In this document: positions 56,404 through 64,000 of the stretch, one piece after another | Layout of the letters: every line of letters starts with the position of its first letter | Position numbering within the stretch: the first letter of the stretch is position 1 | Source of the DNA: Streptococcus suis | Lineage (GTDB): Bacteria > Bacillota > Bacilli > Lactobacillales > Streptococcaceae | Assembly (NCBI GenBank): GCA_002831545.1 | Contig: CP025095.1 | Span: 1,674,001 to 1,738,000, forward strand | DNA length: 64,000 nt | Reading direction: 5' to 3' | The notes under the pieces: generated by a model | The model's input: only the letters and a program-made list of their open reading frames with translations | What the model was told of the DNA's origin: nothing | The model's database searches: none | Position numbers and translations under genes: made by a program

Positions 56404-58206
56404 TTAGAGGTGCACACCTTTCTCAACGAGAGCTTCTAATTCTTCCAAACGAGCTTCAAATACCTTGAAGGCATCGTTGAGGTAATCTTCCTTGGTCATG
56501 TCTACGCCAGCCTTAGCGATGACATTGAGGGAGTAATCTGAGCTACCAGCCTTTAAGTAGTTGAGATAGTTTTCTTTGTCTTCTGGACTGCCGTTGACAA
56601 TCTTGTTTGCTAGAGCTGATGCTGCTGCGAAACCTGTCGCATATTGATAGACATAGAAATTGTAATAGAAGTGTGGAATACGAGCCCACTCAAACTGGAT
56701 TTCTGGATTTTCTTCTGCAGAAAGTCCGTAATATTTCTCGTTTGTCTGACCGTACAATTCATTTAGAAAATCAGCCGTCAAGACCTGACCTTCCTGGTCT
56801 GCCTTATAGATAGCTTGTTCAAACTCGGCAAATTGGGTCTGGCGGAAGACTGTACCACGGAAACCATCTAGGTAATGGTTGAGAATAGCAAAGCGTTCCT
56901 TGTCATCTTCTACTTCTGCCAAGAGTTTTTCAGTCAAAAGATTTTCATTGGTTGTTGAAGCAATTTCTGCCAAGAAGAGGGAATAATGACCATAGACATA
57001 GGGTTGAGTCTTACGAGTCAACATAGAGTGAAGAGAATGCCCTGTTTCATGGATAAGGGTGTACATGTTATCCAAGTTATCCTGCCAATTGAGAAGCATG
57101 AAGGCGTTGGTATCGTAGGCCCCACCTGAATAGGCTCCTGAGCGTTTTCCTTCATTAACATGGACATCAATCCAGCGGTTTTCGAAGGCTTCTTTTACGA
57201 TAGCAGAGTAATCTTCGCCGAAGATTTCCAAGGTTTCTTGACATTTTTTAAGAGCATCTTCGTAAGAAATCTTAGTACTAAAATCTGACAATGGTGTGTA
57301 CATATCGTACATCTTCAAGTCCTCAATCCCCAGGAGTTTCTTACGCAAATTGATATAACGGTGCAAGAGCGGAAGGTGCTTGTTGACTGCCGCCACTAAT
57401 GTATCGTAAACGGATTCTGGAATGAAATTAGCTGCAAGTGATGCGTGACGAGCTGAGTCGTACTTCCGTAAACGAGCTTTCAGGTTATTGACTTTGACAT
57501 TAGACTGAAGGGTCTTAGCGTATGTATGCTGGAACTGCTCGTAGGTACCGTACATAGCTTCGTATGCTTCTTGGCGGACATCACGGTTTTTAGACTCCAT
57601 AAAGTGGATGTAGTTTCCGTGTGAAAGTGGCACCAAGTGACCGTCTTCATCTGCGATTTCTGGGAAACGCAGACTGGCATTGTCCAAGACTGAGAAGGTT
57701 TCAGCAGGTGATTCAAAAATCTCGCTGGTTGCTGCCAATACTTCTTCCACCTCTTGTGACAGGACATGGTCCTTAGCCGCTAAAAGTTTTTCAAATTGGT
57801 GGCTGTACTGAACAAGAGTAGGCTCTTCTGCCTTAAAGGCCTCCAGCTGCTCTTCAGTAATGGCCATAAATTCAGGCTCATAGAAGGCAAAAGCCTGTGA
57901 AAAGGCAGCATACAAGCCCATGGCCTTAGCTTGAAATTCCTGATATTTGCCTTCACGAGTATCTTGGTCGTTCTTCATAGACGCATAGACATAGAGTTTT
58001 TCAATGCGACGCATGAGACCGAGTTGCGTTTCGCTAATTTCTAAGAGACTTTTAGCTGAGTCCAGCAAATGACCTGCAAATTCTTTTGTTTTTTCAGTTT
58101 CAGCTTGTAAATCTACAAGTTCTGCCTCCCAGGCATCATCGGTTGGGAAAACAGTGGTCAAGTCCCACTGGTATTTTTCTTCAATTTCATGACGTTGTTT
58201 AGACAT
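56404..58206 (-). CDS. pepF: Oligoendopeptidase F
   Basis: A cytoplasmic M3B zinc metallopeptidase, 600 residues, that degrades 5-20-residue peptides. The zinc motif is [12 protein letters not shown] near residue 383 (HExxH), with the third ligand Glu in [13 protein letters not shown] near 410. It has SD GGAGG and its own extended -10 (TGTTAGAAT near 58228) downstream of the coiA terminator. The coiA-pepF order is the same as in other streptococci, where these genes follow each other in the competence region. Confidence 0.95.
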   Translation of the reverse strand: MSKQRHEIEEKYQWDLTTVFPTDDAWEAELVDLQAETEKTKEFAGHLLDSAKSLLEISETQLGLMRRIEKLYVYASMKNDQDTREGKYQEFQAKAMGLYAAFSQAFAFYEPEFMAITEEQLEAFKAEEPTLVQYSHQFEKLLAAKDHVLSQEVEEVLAATSEIFESPAETFSVLDNASLRFPEIADEDGHLVPLSHGNYIHFMESKNRDVRQEAYEAMYGTYEQFQHTYAKTLQSNVKVNNLKARLRKYDSARHASLAANFIPESVYDTLVAAVNKHLPLLHRYINLRKKLLGIEDLKMYDMYTPLSDFSTKISYEDALKKCQETLEIFGEDYSAIVKEAFENRWIDVHVNEGKRSGAYSGGAYDTNAFMLLNWQDNLDNMYTLIHETGHSLHSMLTRKTQPYVYGHYSLFLAEIASTTNENLLTEKLLAEVEDDKERFAILNHYLDGFRGTVFRQTQFAEFEQAIYKADQEGQVLTADFLNELYGQTNEKYYGLSAEENPEIQFEWARIPHFYYNFYVYQYATGFAAASALANKIVNGSPEDKENYLNYLKAGSSDYSLNVIAKAGVDMTKEDYLNDAFKVFEARLEELEALVEKGVHL

Positions 58207-58227
58207 AATTAATCCTCCGTATCCTTT

Positions 58228-58236
58228 ATTCTAACA
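58228..58236 (-). promoter_or_regulatory. Extended -10 promoter of pepF
   Basis: TGTTAGAAT on the minus strand; the -35 position falls in the preceding terminator stem. Confidence 0.5.
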
Positions 58237-58275
58237 TAAAAAATCCCCTCTTTCCAACGGAAAGTGAGGGCTTAT
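58236..58275 (-). terminator. Terminator upstream of pepF
   Basis: CCCT-CACTTTCC/GGAAAG-AGGGG hairpin and a run of six Ts on the minus strand, 160 bp after the coiA stop codon. Confidence 0.75.
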
Positions 58276-58334
58276 TGGTTACTATTCAACTGGAAAACAA
58301 TTTTTGCCATTCGCCATCGCAAGTCGCCACTAGG

Positions 58335-58421
58335 CTAACAAAGTCTACAACCTTCACCAACAGTAGCATGACTAACATAAAATATTGAGCATATTTTCAA
58401 AAGTAATATATATACCTCCAT
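58335..58421 (-). CDS. Possible 28-residue peptide between coiA and pepF
   Basis: An open frame of 29 codons (MEVYILLLKICSIFYVSHAT... ending GEGCRLC) lies between the coiA stop and the terminator. It has a hydrophobic first half and two cysteines at the end (CRLC). The SD is weak (AGAG). The frame may be chance, but the terminator is placed after it, which leaves room for a short gene. Confidence 0.3.
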   Translation of the reverse strand: MEVYILLLKICSIFYVSHATVGEGCRLC

Positions 58422-58434
58422 CAGCTATCTCTAT

Positions 58435-59379
58435 TTACATTGGTTTTCTATAAATGATAGGTGGATACAAGATTTGTTTTCTCTTATCTTTTGCTTTGTC
58501 GTAAAACCGATCAAATGCTTGGTAAATCGGTGTCAGGTCTTGCTTGATTTGGGCAAAGCCAATGGCAGAGCGGGGTAGACGGATGTGGGGATACCATTCT
58601 TCTGCCGTCTTTGTCAGCAAATTCTCCCCTCGGCTATAAGACTCTGCCTGCAGGGCTAACCAATTGGGGGATTTGTAATAAAGCTGTTGAGCAATGTAGC
58701 GAGGCAAATCCCTATCTAACGGGCAAGTAAGATGCGATAAAGCTTGCTTGGCAAAAGGCAGACGCAAGATTTCCAATAAATTTCCCTCGCCAAATGGAAA
58801 AACCTTTGTCAGACAGTGGACCTTACCTCGTAAGTCTTCGTGAATAAGGTGACGAAGACGCAATTCTTTTTTCTCGTCATCCAACTCCCAGAGATGAAAC
58901 CCCATATTCATACTAAAATACAGAAATTGTTTGTGGAGATTGGTCAGCCGTTCTCCAAGCCAGAGATCCTTTCCCAGAAGCCACAGAACGGCTATACCTG
59001 CTTGTTGGTAGGCCATAGTCCGTTCCTGCAAGCGTGAAATAGACAGGCTAGAACACTGGACTTCCAAGGCAAGTTGCTGATTAACCAAGATATCTGCCAC
59101 CTGCTTGGTTGCAGGAAGATAGGCCTCTAACTCTACTTCTTCCTGACCCTGTAACCACTTATACAAACTGGACTTGAGGGACAGGTGCTGGGCGGACTCA
59201 TTCTCGGACCAGAAATCACAATCCCGCAGGGTTTGGTGGGCAAAGTGCGAACGCAGAATTTTTCCAGACCGATAGCGGACCTTGCCCGCACAGGCTGGGC
59301 AGAAATACTCTTCCTTTTTCACCTCTGGTTTTTCCAAAAGATTGACAGTTTTTCCTTTTTGATCGACGGCTACTAACAT
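58435..59379 (-). CDS. coiA: Competence protein CoiA
   Basis: CoiA, 314 residues, is a late competence protein needed for DNA uptake or processing in transformable streptococci. It starts MLVAVDQKGKTVNLLEKP with SD AAAGGAG. It has the zinc-binding pair FCPACAGKVRYRSG near residue 30, HFAHQTLRDCDFW near 50, and the nuclease-like core VADILVNQQLALEVQCSSLS near 100 (D...ExQ, resembling a restriction-type fold). Its upstream region contains the 80-bp duplication. I did not find a convincing ComX (cin) box. Confidence 0.92.
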   Translation of the reverse strand: MLVAVDQKGKTVNLLEKPEVKKEEYFCPACAGKVRYRSGKILRSHFAHQTLRDCDFWSENESAQHLSLKSSLYKWLQGQEEVELEAYLPATKQVADILVNQQLALEVQCSSLSISRLQERTMAYQQAGIAVLWLLGKDLWLGERLTNLHKQFLYFSMNMGFHLWELDDEKKELRLRHLIHEDLRGKVHCLTKVFPFGEGNLLEILRLPFAKQALSHLTCPLDRDLPRYIAQQLYYKSPNWLALQAESYSRGENLLTKTAEEWYPHIRLPRSAIGFAQIKQDLTPIYQAFDRFYDKAKDKRKQILYPPIIYRKPM

Positions 59380-59395
59380 AGACTCTCCTTTCCTT

Positions 59396-59555
59396 ATTAG
59401 TTCGGAATTTGTGGTAGAATGGTGGAAAGGAGATAGAAAATGACAAAAAAATTTGATAAATGGGAAAAGGACGGCATTAGTTCGGAATTTGTGGTAGAAT
59501 GGTGGAAAGGAGATAGAAAATGACAAAAAAATTTGATAAATGGGAAAAGGACGGC
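59396..59555. repeat. 80-bp perfect tandem duplication
   Basis: 59396-59475 and 59476-59555 are identical. Each copy contains an extended -10-like box (TGGTAGAAT), an SD (AAAGGAGA), an ATG and the first twelve codons of the acetyltransferase gene. The duplication is recent, as no base differs. Confidence 0.95.
59440..59523 (+). CDS. 27-residue leader peptide created by the duplication
   Basis: The upstream copy keeps its SD and ATG, so it encodes MTKKFDKWEKDG followed by 15 out-of-context residues (ISSEFVVEWWKGDRK) from the duplicated untranslated region. The stop TGA overlaps the ATG of the real gene (ATGA), so the two are coupled. It looks translatable, but is a by-product of duplication rather than a selected gene. 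Confidence 0.55.
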   Translation: MTKKFDKWEKDGISSEFVVEWWKGDRK

Positions 59556-60086
59556 TTCATTCTGCAGTCCTTTCAAGCGGGCTTTGCGGAGAAGTATTAT
59601 GAGGACTGTTTTACCAAGCCTTCCGCTGAAATTGATCGCCTGACGGGGAGTTCGGGAACTTATAAGAAAGAGGATGTTGTCAGTTACTACAACCGGATTG
59701 TCACTGACCCTAATCGGTTTGATTTTATGCTGATTGCACCCGACGGGACCTTTATCGGCGAGTCGGTTATCAATGAACTGGATAGGGAAAACAGCTCTGC
59801 TAACTTCCGTATTGTTATCTTTGACGAGGACTATCTGGGACAAGGTCTGGGCTCTTGGGCAGTTGAGAAAACCAGGGATTTCGCTTTTGAACAAGTCGGC
59901 CTGCACCGCTTGGAACTAGAAGTTTTTTCCTTCAATCCGCGTGCCAAGCGTGCCTATGAAAAAGCCGGCTTTCGTTTGGAAGGCGTCAAGCGTGACAGCC
60001 AAAAAACAGCAGACGGCTACGCCGACACCCTCATCATGTCTATCTTAGAAGACGAATGGAAAGCACTCAAAAAACCAGCCGACTAG
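59520..60086 (+). CDS. GNAT family N-acetyltransferase
   Basis: A 188-residue acetyltransferase of the RimJ/RimL type. The acetyl-CoA-binding motif is GQGLGSWAVEKTRDFAFEQ near residues 107-125, and the C-terminal motif is NPRAKRAYEKAGFRLEG near 140. SD AAAGGAGA lies 6 nt upstream. The 5' region is duplicated, which places a second promoter, SD and mini-frame before it. The substrate is unknown. Confidence 0.9.
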   Translation: MTKKFDKWEKDGFILQSFQAGFAEKYYEDCFTKPSAEIDRLTGSSGTYKKEDVVSYYNRIVTDPNRFDFMLIAPDGTFIGESVINELDRENSSANFRIVIFDEDYLGQGLGSWAVEKTRDFAFEQVGLHRLELEVFSFNPRAKRAYEKAGFRLEGVKRDSQKTADGYADTLIMSILEDEWKALKKPAD

Positions 60087-60097
60087 GACTGGTTTTT
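60071..60097. terminator. Terminator between the acetyltransferase and metG
   Basis: AAAACCAG/CTGGTTTT stem including the acetyltransferase stop codon; T runs on both strands, so it also ends the convergent metG transcript. Confidence 0.8.
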
Positions 60098-60116
60098 GTA
60101 TCTTTTCTAAGCAATC

Positions 60117-62120
60117 CTACCCAATCTGACTGCCGTTTGGCACAGATGGATCGACTGTTAAGAGTGTTAAATTGTCACCATGTTCGGCTGAGAGGATCAT
60201 GCCCTGGCTGAGCAAGCCCATCATCTTACGTGGCTTGAGATTAGCAACGATTTGGACTTTCTTGCCGACCAACTCTTGCTCATTTGGATAGTACTTGGCG
60301 ATACCAGATAGGATTTGACGGTCCTGGCCATCACCTGCGTCCAGACGGAATTTGAGCAGCTTGTCAGAGCCCTCCACCTTGGCTACTTCCTTGACTTCGG
60401 CCACGCGGATTTCCACCTTATCAAAGTCCTCGAACTTGATCGCAGCTTTTTCGTTTTTGAGTTCCACGTCAGCTGGGTTCCACTCTTTTTCTTCCTCTTG
60501 GGAAATAGCAGAGCTACCACCCATTTGGGCTTGGATATAGGCGATTTCCTCTTCCATATCCAGACGTGGGAAGATAGGCGTGCCTTTTGCAACCACAGTC
60601 AAACCAGCTGGAAGGCCTGCAAAATCAAGGTTTTCAAGGTCAAATGCTGTTCCCAAACCAAGCTGTTCCATAATAGCATTAGACGTCGTCATCATGAATG
60701 GCTGAATGAGGTGAGCCACCACACGAAGACCTGCTGTCAAGTGGGCCATAACTGCTGCCAACTTGTCACGGTCAGCTTCGTCTTTTGCCAAGACCCACGG
60801 AGCTGTTTCATCGATGTACTTGTTGGTACGGGAAATGATATTCCAAACAGCTTCCAGAGCGCGTGGATAGTCAACAGCTTCCATATACTTGTGGTAGCTT
60901 GCTAAGTTTTCAGCCACTACTGCTGCCAAGTCCGCATCAAAATCTGTCACGTTGGCAACAAAAGTTGGCACCTGACCACCGAAATACTTGTTAAGCATAG
61001 CAACAGTTCGGTTGAGCAAGTTTCCAAGGTCGTTGGCCAGTTCGTAGTTGATACGACCAACATAATCTTCTGGTGTAAAGGTGCCGTCAGAGCCGACTGG
61101 CAGACTACGCATGAGGTAATAACGCAGTGGATCCAAGCCGAAACGCTCGACCAACATTTCTGGATAGACTACATTGCCCTTAGACTTGGACATCTTGCCA
61201 TCTTTCATGACAAACCAACCATGAGCAACCAAGCGGTCTGGCAACTTCATGTCCAACATCATGAGCATGATTGGCCAATAAATAGAGTGAAAACGAAGAA
61301 TGTCCTTACCAACCATGTGGTAAACTGTTCCATTCCAGAACTTGTCGTAGTTGGCTGTTTCTTCCTGACCATAACCCAAGGCCGTCGCATAGTTGAGTAG
61401 AGCATCAATCCAAACATAGACAACGTGTTTAGGATTGGACGGTACAGGCACGCCCCAAGTAAATGATGTCCGAGATACTGCCAAATCTTCCAATCCTGGC
61501 TCGATGAAGTTTTTCATGATTTCATTGAGACGACCGTCCGGCTGGATAAAGTCTGGATGAGCATTGAAAAACTCGACCAATTTATCCTGATACTTGCTGA
61601 GGCGAAGGAAGTAGGATTCTTCTGAAACCCAGGCAACCTCGTGACCGCTGGGAGCGATACCGCCTGTTACCTTGCCGTTTTTATCTCGGAAGACCTCTTC
61701 TAATTGGCTCTCGGTGAAAAATTCCTCGTCTGATACGGAGTACCATCCAGAATACTCTCCCAAGTAAATGTCGTCCTGCGCCAGCAATTTTTCAAAAACA
61801 GCCGCCACTACTTCCTCGTGGTAATCGTCGGTCGTGCGGATGAACTTGTCGTAAGAGATGTCTAGCAAGTTCCAGAGCTCTTTAACGCCAACCGCCATGC
61901 CGTCAACGTAGGCCTGAGGTGTCAGACCTGCTTCTTTAGCCTTCTCTTCAATCTTCTGGCCGTGCTCATCAAGCCCTGTCAGGTAGAAAACCTCGTGCCC
62001 CATGAGACGCTTGTAGCGAGCCAAGACATCGCAGGCAATAGTTGTGTAGGCCGAGCCAATATGGAGCTTGCCAGACGGATAATAAATCGGTGTGGTGATA
62101 TAAAACGGTGTTTTTGTCAT
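60117..62120 (-). CDS. metG: Methionyl-tRNA synthetase
   Basis: Charges tRNA-Met. The 667-residue class I enzyme has the HIGH-type motif [15 protein letters not shown] near residue 12, [10 protein letters not shown] near 300 and a C-terminal EMAP/tRNA-binding domain from about 565 ([12 protein letters not shown], then [17 protein letters not shown]). I set the start at 62120 ([15 protein letters not shown]) with SD AGGAAA; a frame five codons longer lacks support. Promoter TTGTGA-17-TAAAAT at 62174-62202. Confidence 0.97.
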   Translation of the reverse strand: MTKTPFYITTPIYYPSGKLHIGSAYTTIACDVLARYKRLMGHEVFYLTGLDEHGQKIEEKAKEAGLTPQAYVDGMAVGVKELWNLLDISYDKFIRTTDDYHEEVVAAVFEKLLAQDDIYLGEYSGWYSVSDEEFFTESQLEEVFRDKNGKVTGGIAPSGHEVAWVSEESYFLRLSKYQDKLVEFFNAHPDFIQPDGRLNEIMKNFIEPGLEDLAVSRTSFTWGVPVPSNPKHVVYVWIDALLNYATALGYGQEETANYDKFWNGTVYHMVGKDILRFHSIYWPIMLMMLDMKLPDRLVAHGWFVMKDGKMSKSKGNVVYPEMLVERFGLDPLRYYLMRSLPVGSDGTFTPEDYVGRINYELANDLGNLLNRTVAMLNKYFGGQVPTFVANVTDFDADLAAVVAENLASYHKYMEAVDYPRALEAVWNIISRTNKYIDETAPWVLAKDEADRDKLAAVMAHLTAGLRVVAHLIQPFMMTTSNAIMEQLGLGTAFDLENLDFAGLPAGLTVVAKGTPIFPRLDMEEEIAYIQAQMGGSSAISQEEEKEWNPADVELKNEKAAIKFEDFDKVEIRVAEVKEVAKVEGSDKLLKFRLDAGDGQDRQILSGIAKYYPNEQELVGKKVQIVANLKPRKMMGLLSQGMILSAEHGDNLTLLTVDPSVPNGSQIG

Positions 62121-62173
62121 ATTTTTTCCTTTCAAATTCAGGGCAAATGAAACCCTGTTATTGACAACATCCT

Positions 62174-62202
62174 ATTTTATCATATTTTCAGCTAAATCAC
62201 AA
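62174..62202 (-). promoter_or_regulatory. metG promoter
   Basis: TTGTGA (62197-62202), 17-nt spacer, TAAAAT (62174-62179) preceded by TG, on the minus strand. Confidence 0.6.
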
Positions 62203-62286
62203 AGCGGTTCTAAATACAAGCCGAGTAGAAAGTTAATGTCTATCTTCTCTATAAAATTATAGTTCTGTTCTTGTCAATTGACGAAT

Positions 62287-62323
62287 AGCGAAAAACCGGA
62301 ACCAGTTTGGAACTGTTTCCGGT
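62287..62323 (-). terminator. Terminator of the 249-residue protein gene
   Basis: ACCGGAAACAGTT/AACTGGTTCCGGT hairpin with one mismatch and a T run on the minus strand. Confidence 0.85.
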
Positions 62324-62327
62324 GTTC

Positions 62328-63077
62328 TTATACAATATGGAGCTGTTCAAATACATTTTCCAAATCAGCTATCATTTCTCGATGAAAATCTAAATAATAG
62401 GTTTTCTGGTCAGAATCTGGCAGTTTTTCAATATCAGCTAAGATTGCTTGATAACGATGGAGAATTTTCTTACCAGCTTCTTTATCTATCTCGTCAATAT
62501 TACCAATACCTGCTGCTATTTCATCCAAACTGTCATATTTTGCAAGTACATCCTCGGTCCACTCACGCTTGTCTTTGTTAAGTGTGACAATCTTTTCTGT
62601 CAGCCAGTCTTCATAACTTTCCTCTTCTGTCAAAGACTGGCTATTAGCGGCGGTCTTAGTCACTCGGTCGGATTTACTAGGACGAAGGTAATTCCGATAA
62701 AACCAGACGGCAAAAAGAATGACGAGAATGATATTGAATGGAAAAACAAAGCTAAGGGTGAACAGTACGGTCAGCCACAAAATCAACTTGAAATCTCTTG
62801 CCGCTTTCTCTGCATGTCTGTTCTTCTCCTCCCACTCATCCAATATAGCTTGGGCTTGTGCAGTATAGGTTTCAACCAATTTTGCCAGTCGTACCTTTTT
62901 CTCTGGGTCGTCTTCCAGTTCCATTGCCAGATAGGCTTGGTTCATGCGGGCCTTGGCCACCTCATAAGTCTGGACAGTCGCTAAGTATTCCGCATTGCTA
63001 TTCATCTGATTCAGCAAGCGATCCGTCTGCCCTTTGATAAAAGTCCGATCTCGTGATGTTAATTTACGGTAAGGCAT
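62328..63077 (-). CDS. 249-residue membrane protein of unknown function
   Basis: An N-terminal helical, charged region (residues 1-95, coiled-coil-like), a membrane hairpin of two helices (LILWLTVLFTLSFVFPFNII and ILVILFAVWFYR near 98-130), and a C-terminal acidic helical domain to residue 249. SD AAGGGG before the ATG at 63077. Promoter TTGCAA-17-TAAAAT at 63113-63141. It stands between metG and two tiny membrane proteins next to a restriction gene; I do not recognise the family. Confidence 0.78.
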   Translation of the reverse strand: MPYRKLTSRDRTFIKGQTDRLLNQMNSNAEYLATVQTYEVAKARMNQAYLAMELEDDPEKKVRLAKLVETYTAQAQAILDEWEEKNRHAEKAARDFKLILWLTVLFTLSFVFPFNIILVILFAVWFYRNYLRPSKSDRVTKTAANSQSLTEEESYEDWLTEKIVTLNKDKREWTEDVLAKYDSLDEIAAGIGNIDEIDKEAGKKILHRYQAILADIEKLPDSDQKTYYLDFHREMIADLENVFEQLHIV

Positions 63078-63112
63078 AGCAACCCCTTCCTGTATATCTG
63101 AAATATACTACC

Positions 63113-63141
63113 ATTTTACGATAGGTCACATTCTTTTGCAA
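63113..63141 (-). promoter_or_regulatory. Promoter of the 249-residue protein gene
   Basis: TTGCAA (63136-63141), 17-nt spacer, TAAAAT (63113-63118) on the minus strand. Confidence 0.5.
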
Positions 63142-63154
63142 TGTTTCAATATCA

Positions 63155-63268
63155 TTATTTCCTTCTGCCAAACAATAGGTTTAAAATGACAAAACCACCT
63201 GCCAATGCGACAATGATTACAGGTGAGGCCCAGAGCAAAATCAAAAACCAAATCAAGAGTTTTTCCAT
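63155..63268 (-). CDS. 37-residue single-span membrane protein
   Basis: MEKLLIWFLILLWASPVIIV and onward to LLFGRRK: one long or two short hydrophobic segments with a positive C-terminus. The SD AGGAGA lies 8 nt upstream and overlaps the stop codon of the preceding 30-residue gene, so the two are coupled. No family recognised. Confidence 0.65.
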   Translation of the reverse strand: MEKLLIWFLILLWASPVIIVALAGGFVILNLLFGRRK

Positions 63269-63280
63269 TTGTCTTTTCTC

Positions 63281-63373
63281 CTACTTCCTACGAAAGAATG
63301 TGAAAGCAATCGTTATGGCGATAATGCCCACCAGATAACAAATCGCAAATGTAAAAAATAGAAATGCACCCAT
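63281..63373 (-). CDS. 30-residue single-span membrane protein
   Basis: MGAFLFFTFAICYLVGIIAI continuing to FTFFRRK, one membrane helix ending in basic residues. SD AAGGAG lies 8 nt before the ATG, but is partly within the stem CCTTCTC-ACAA-GAGAAGG (63382-63399), which could limit translation. Located 40 bp after the restriction subunit gene and coupled to the 37-residue gene. Confidence 0.62.
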   Translation of the reverse strand: MGAFLFFTFAICYLVGIIAITIAFTFFRRK

Positions 63374-63412
63374 ATATTTCTCCTTCTCTTGTGAGAAGGA
63401 TTGCTTGGTAAC

Positions 63413-64000
63413 CTATCCCCTCACGATTTCTAATAATTTTTCATAGGAATCCACCACATCGTACATGTGGTCGTCCGCAATCAAACCTTTTTCTTTCAAG
63501 GCTTTGAAGTGGGCCTTGGCACACTCAATTTTTGCCAACTCTGCCCCTTTCAGTTGCAAACTAGACATGGAACCCTTGGTTTCGGCTACAAAATAAACAT
63601 GCTTAACCGAACCATCTCGAAAGGCAATTGCCCAGTCAGGGTTGTAAGCACCCAGAGGGGTAGAAATCTTAAAATTGCTAGGTAATTTGGTGTAGACCAT
63701 GACATCTTCAAATTGATCCAACTCTTCTTTGAACTTCCGCTCCGTATCCGAATCAACCTTCACATAATTATAGACGCCTTTTTGCGATTCCAGTATCCGT
63801 TTGTCCGACAATTTTCCGCTTTCTGGATTATCCGTAAAAACAGAAGCGTCAAAGGTTTCTTCCAAGATATTGTAGCGGATATGCTCAATCACCTGACTTG
63901 CCTTTTGTTCATTGATTAGGCGGCTTGTTCGTTGGATAAATGCCTCAGGGTTATAGGCGAACATGTCAAACTTGCTTGGTGAGATCTGTTTCAGGATATT
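63413..64000 (-). CDS. res: Type III restriction enzyme Res subunit, C-terminal part
   Basis: The frame is open to the window edge, so only the last 195 residues are seen. It has a PD-(D/E)xK nuclease core: YNPDWAIAFRDG near the middle and VYFVAETKGSM after it (Asp, Glu and Lys), the arrangement found at the C-terminus of type III Res proteins. The helicase part and the mod gene should lie beyond base 64000. The enzyme would cut unmethylated foreign DNA. Assignment rests on this domain alone. Confidence 0.78.
   Translation of the reverse strand, partial: NILKQISPSKFDMFAYNPEAFIQRTSRLINEQKASQVIEHIRYNILEETFDASVFTDNPESGKLSDKRILESQKGVYNYVKVDSDTERKFKEELDQFEDVMVYTKLPSNFKISTPLGAYNPDWAIAFRDGSVKHVYFVAETKGSMSSLQLKGAELAKIECAKAHFKALKEKGLIADDHMYDVVDSYEKLLEIVRG

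Noticed and set aside
59380..59420. ComX (cin) box upstream of coiA
   Set aside because: The best match, TCCGAACT, differs from TACGAATA at three positions, and is part of the duplicated unit that belongs to the other gene.
59397..59906. Minus-strand frames over the duplicated region and the acetyltransferase, and the longer coiA start
   Set aside because: They repeat the duplicated DNA in another frame. The coiA start at 59379 has the SD and the conserved N-terminus.

Overview
The window reads as a piece of a Streptococcus chromosome, and gene content and intergenic repeats fit Streptococcus suis best. This is inferred from protein resemblance and gene order (F-type ATPase with subunit c first, acn-citZ-icd, GapN, ptsHI, coiA-pepF, rnc-smc-HAD-HAD-ftsY), not from a database search. 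Most of it is ordinary housekeeping chromosome. The accessory signal lies in two insertion sequences, several hairpin-rich repeat families, one regulator/membrane-protein cluster and the edge of a type III restriction system. I saw no rRNA, tRNA or CRISPR array.

Layout. 1-6199 (minus): atpEBFHAGDC, with atpC cut by the window edge. 6336-9348 (minus): lipid kinase and ligA. 9471-12902 (plus): 48-residue protein, YraQ/YcgR-like permease, TIGR03943-type partner, zwf. 12902-16665: a MITE, an AlkD-like gene and an acetyltransferase gene broken by a stop codon, a second MITE and an IS66-family element. 16691-23797 (minus): rnc, smc, two Cof-type HAD phosphatases, ftsY. 23987-24994 (plus): membrane acyltransferase whose tail is encoded by a RUP-like repeat. 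25221-27544 (minus): MFS transporter and ArsR-type regulator. 27816-29303 (plus): DUF1846 protein behind a short structured leader. 29831-33465 (minus): gapN and ptsHI. 33615-34818: IS30-family element. 34852-39832 (minus): acn-citZ-icd. 40218-44260 (plus): nrdH-nrdE and nrdF, separated by a duplicated hairpin repeat. 44296-48598 (minus): a ten-gene cluster of XRE regulator, two CPBP-type proteins, an HExxH membrane protein and several small membrane proteins. 48802-55370 (minus): cdd, alaS, a LURP/Tubby-like protein, prsA, an O-methyltransferase. 55400-59379 (minus): two small proteins, pepF, coiA. 59520-60086 (plus): acetyltransferase. 60117-64000 (minus): metG, an unknown membrane protein, two tiny membrane proteins and the C-terminal part of a type III restriction subunit.

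How it fits together. ptsHI, zwf, gapN and acn-citZ-icd cover sugar uptake, NADPH supply and 2-oxoglutarate for glutamate. nrdHE is preceded by paired NrdR-like boxes. alaS appears to be controlled through an alanine T-box located upstream of the LURP gene rather than directly before alaS, with about 700 bp of tandem hairpin repeats in between. The best candidate for an undescribed system is the 44.3-48.6 kb cluster. It opens with two tiny membrane proteins, encodes its own XRE regulator, and has a promoter overlapping a palindrome followed by the same half-site repeated at exact 21-bp spacing.
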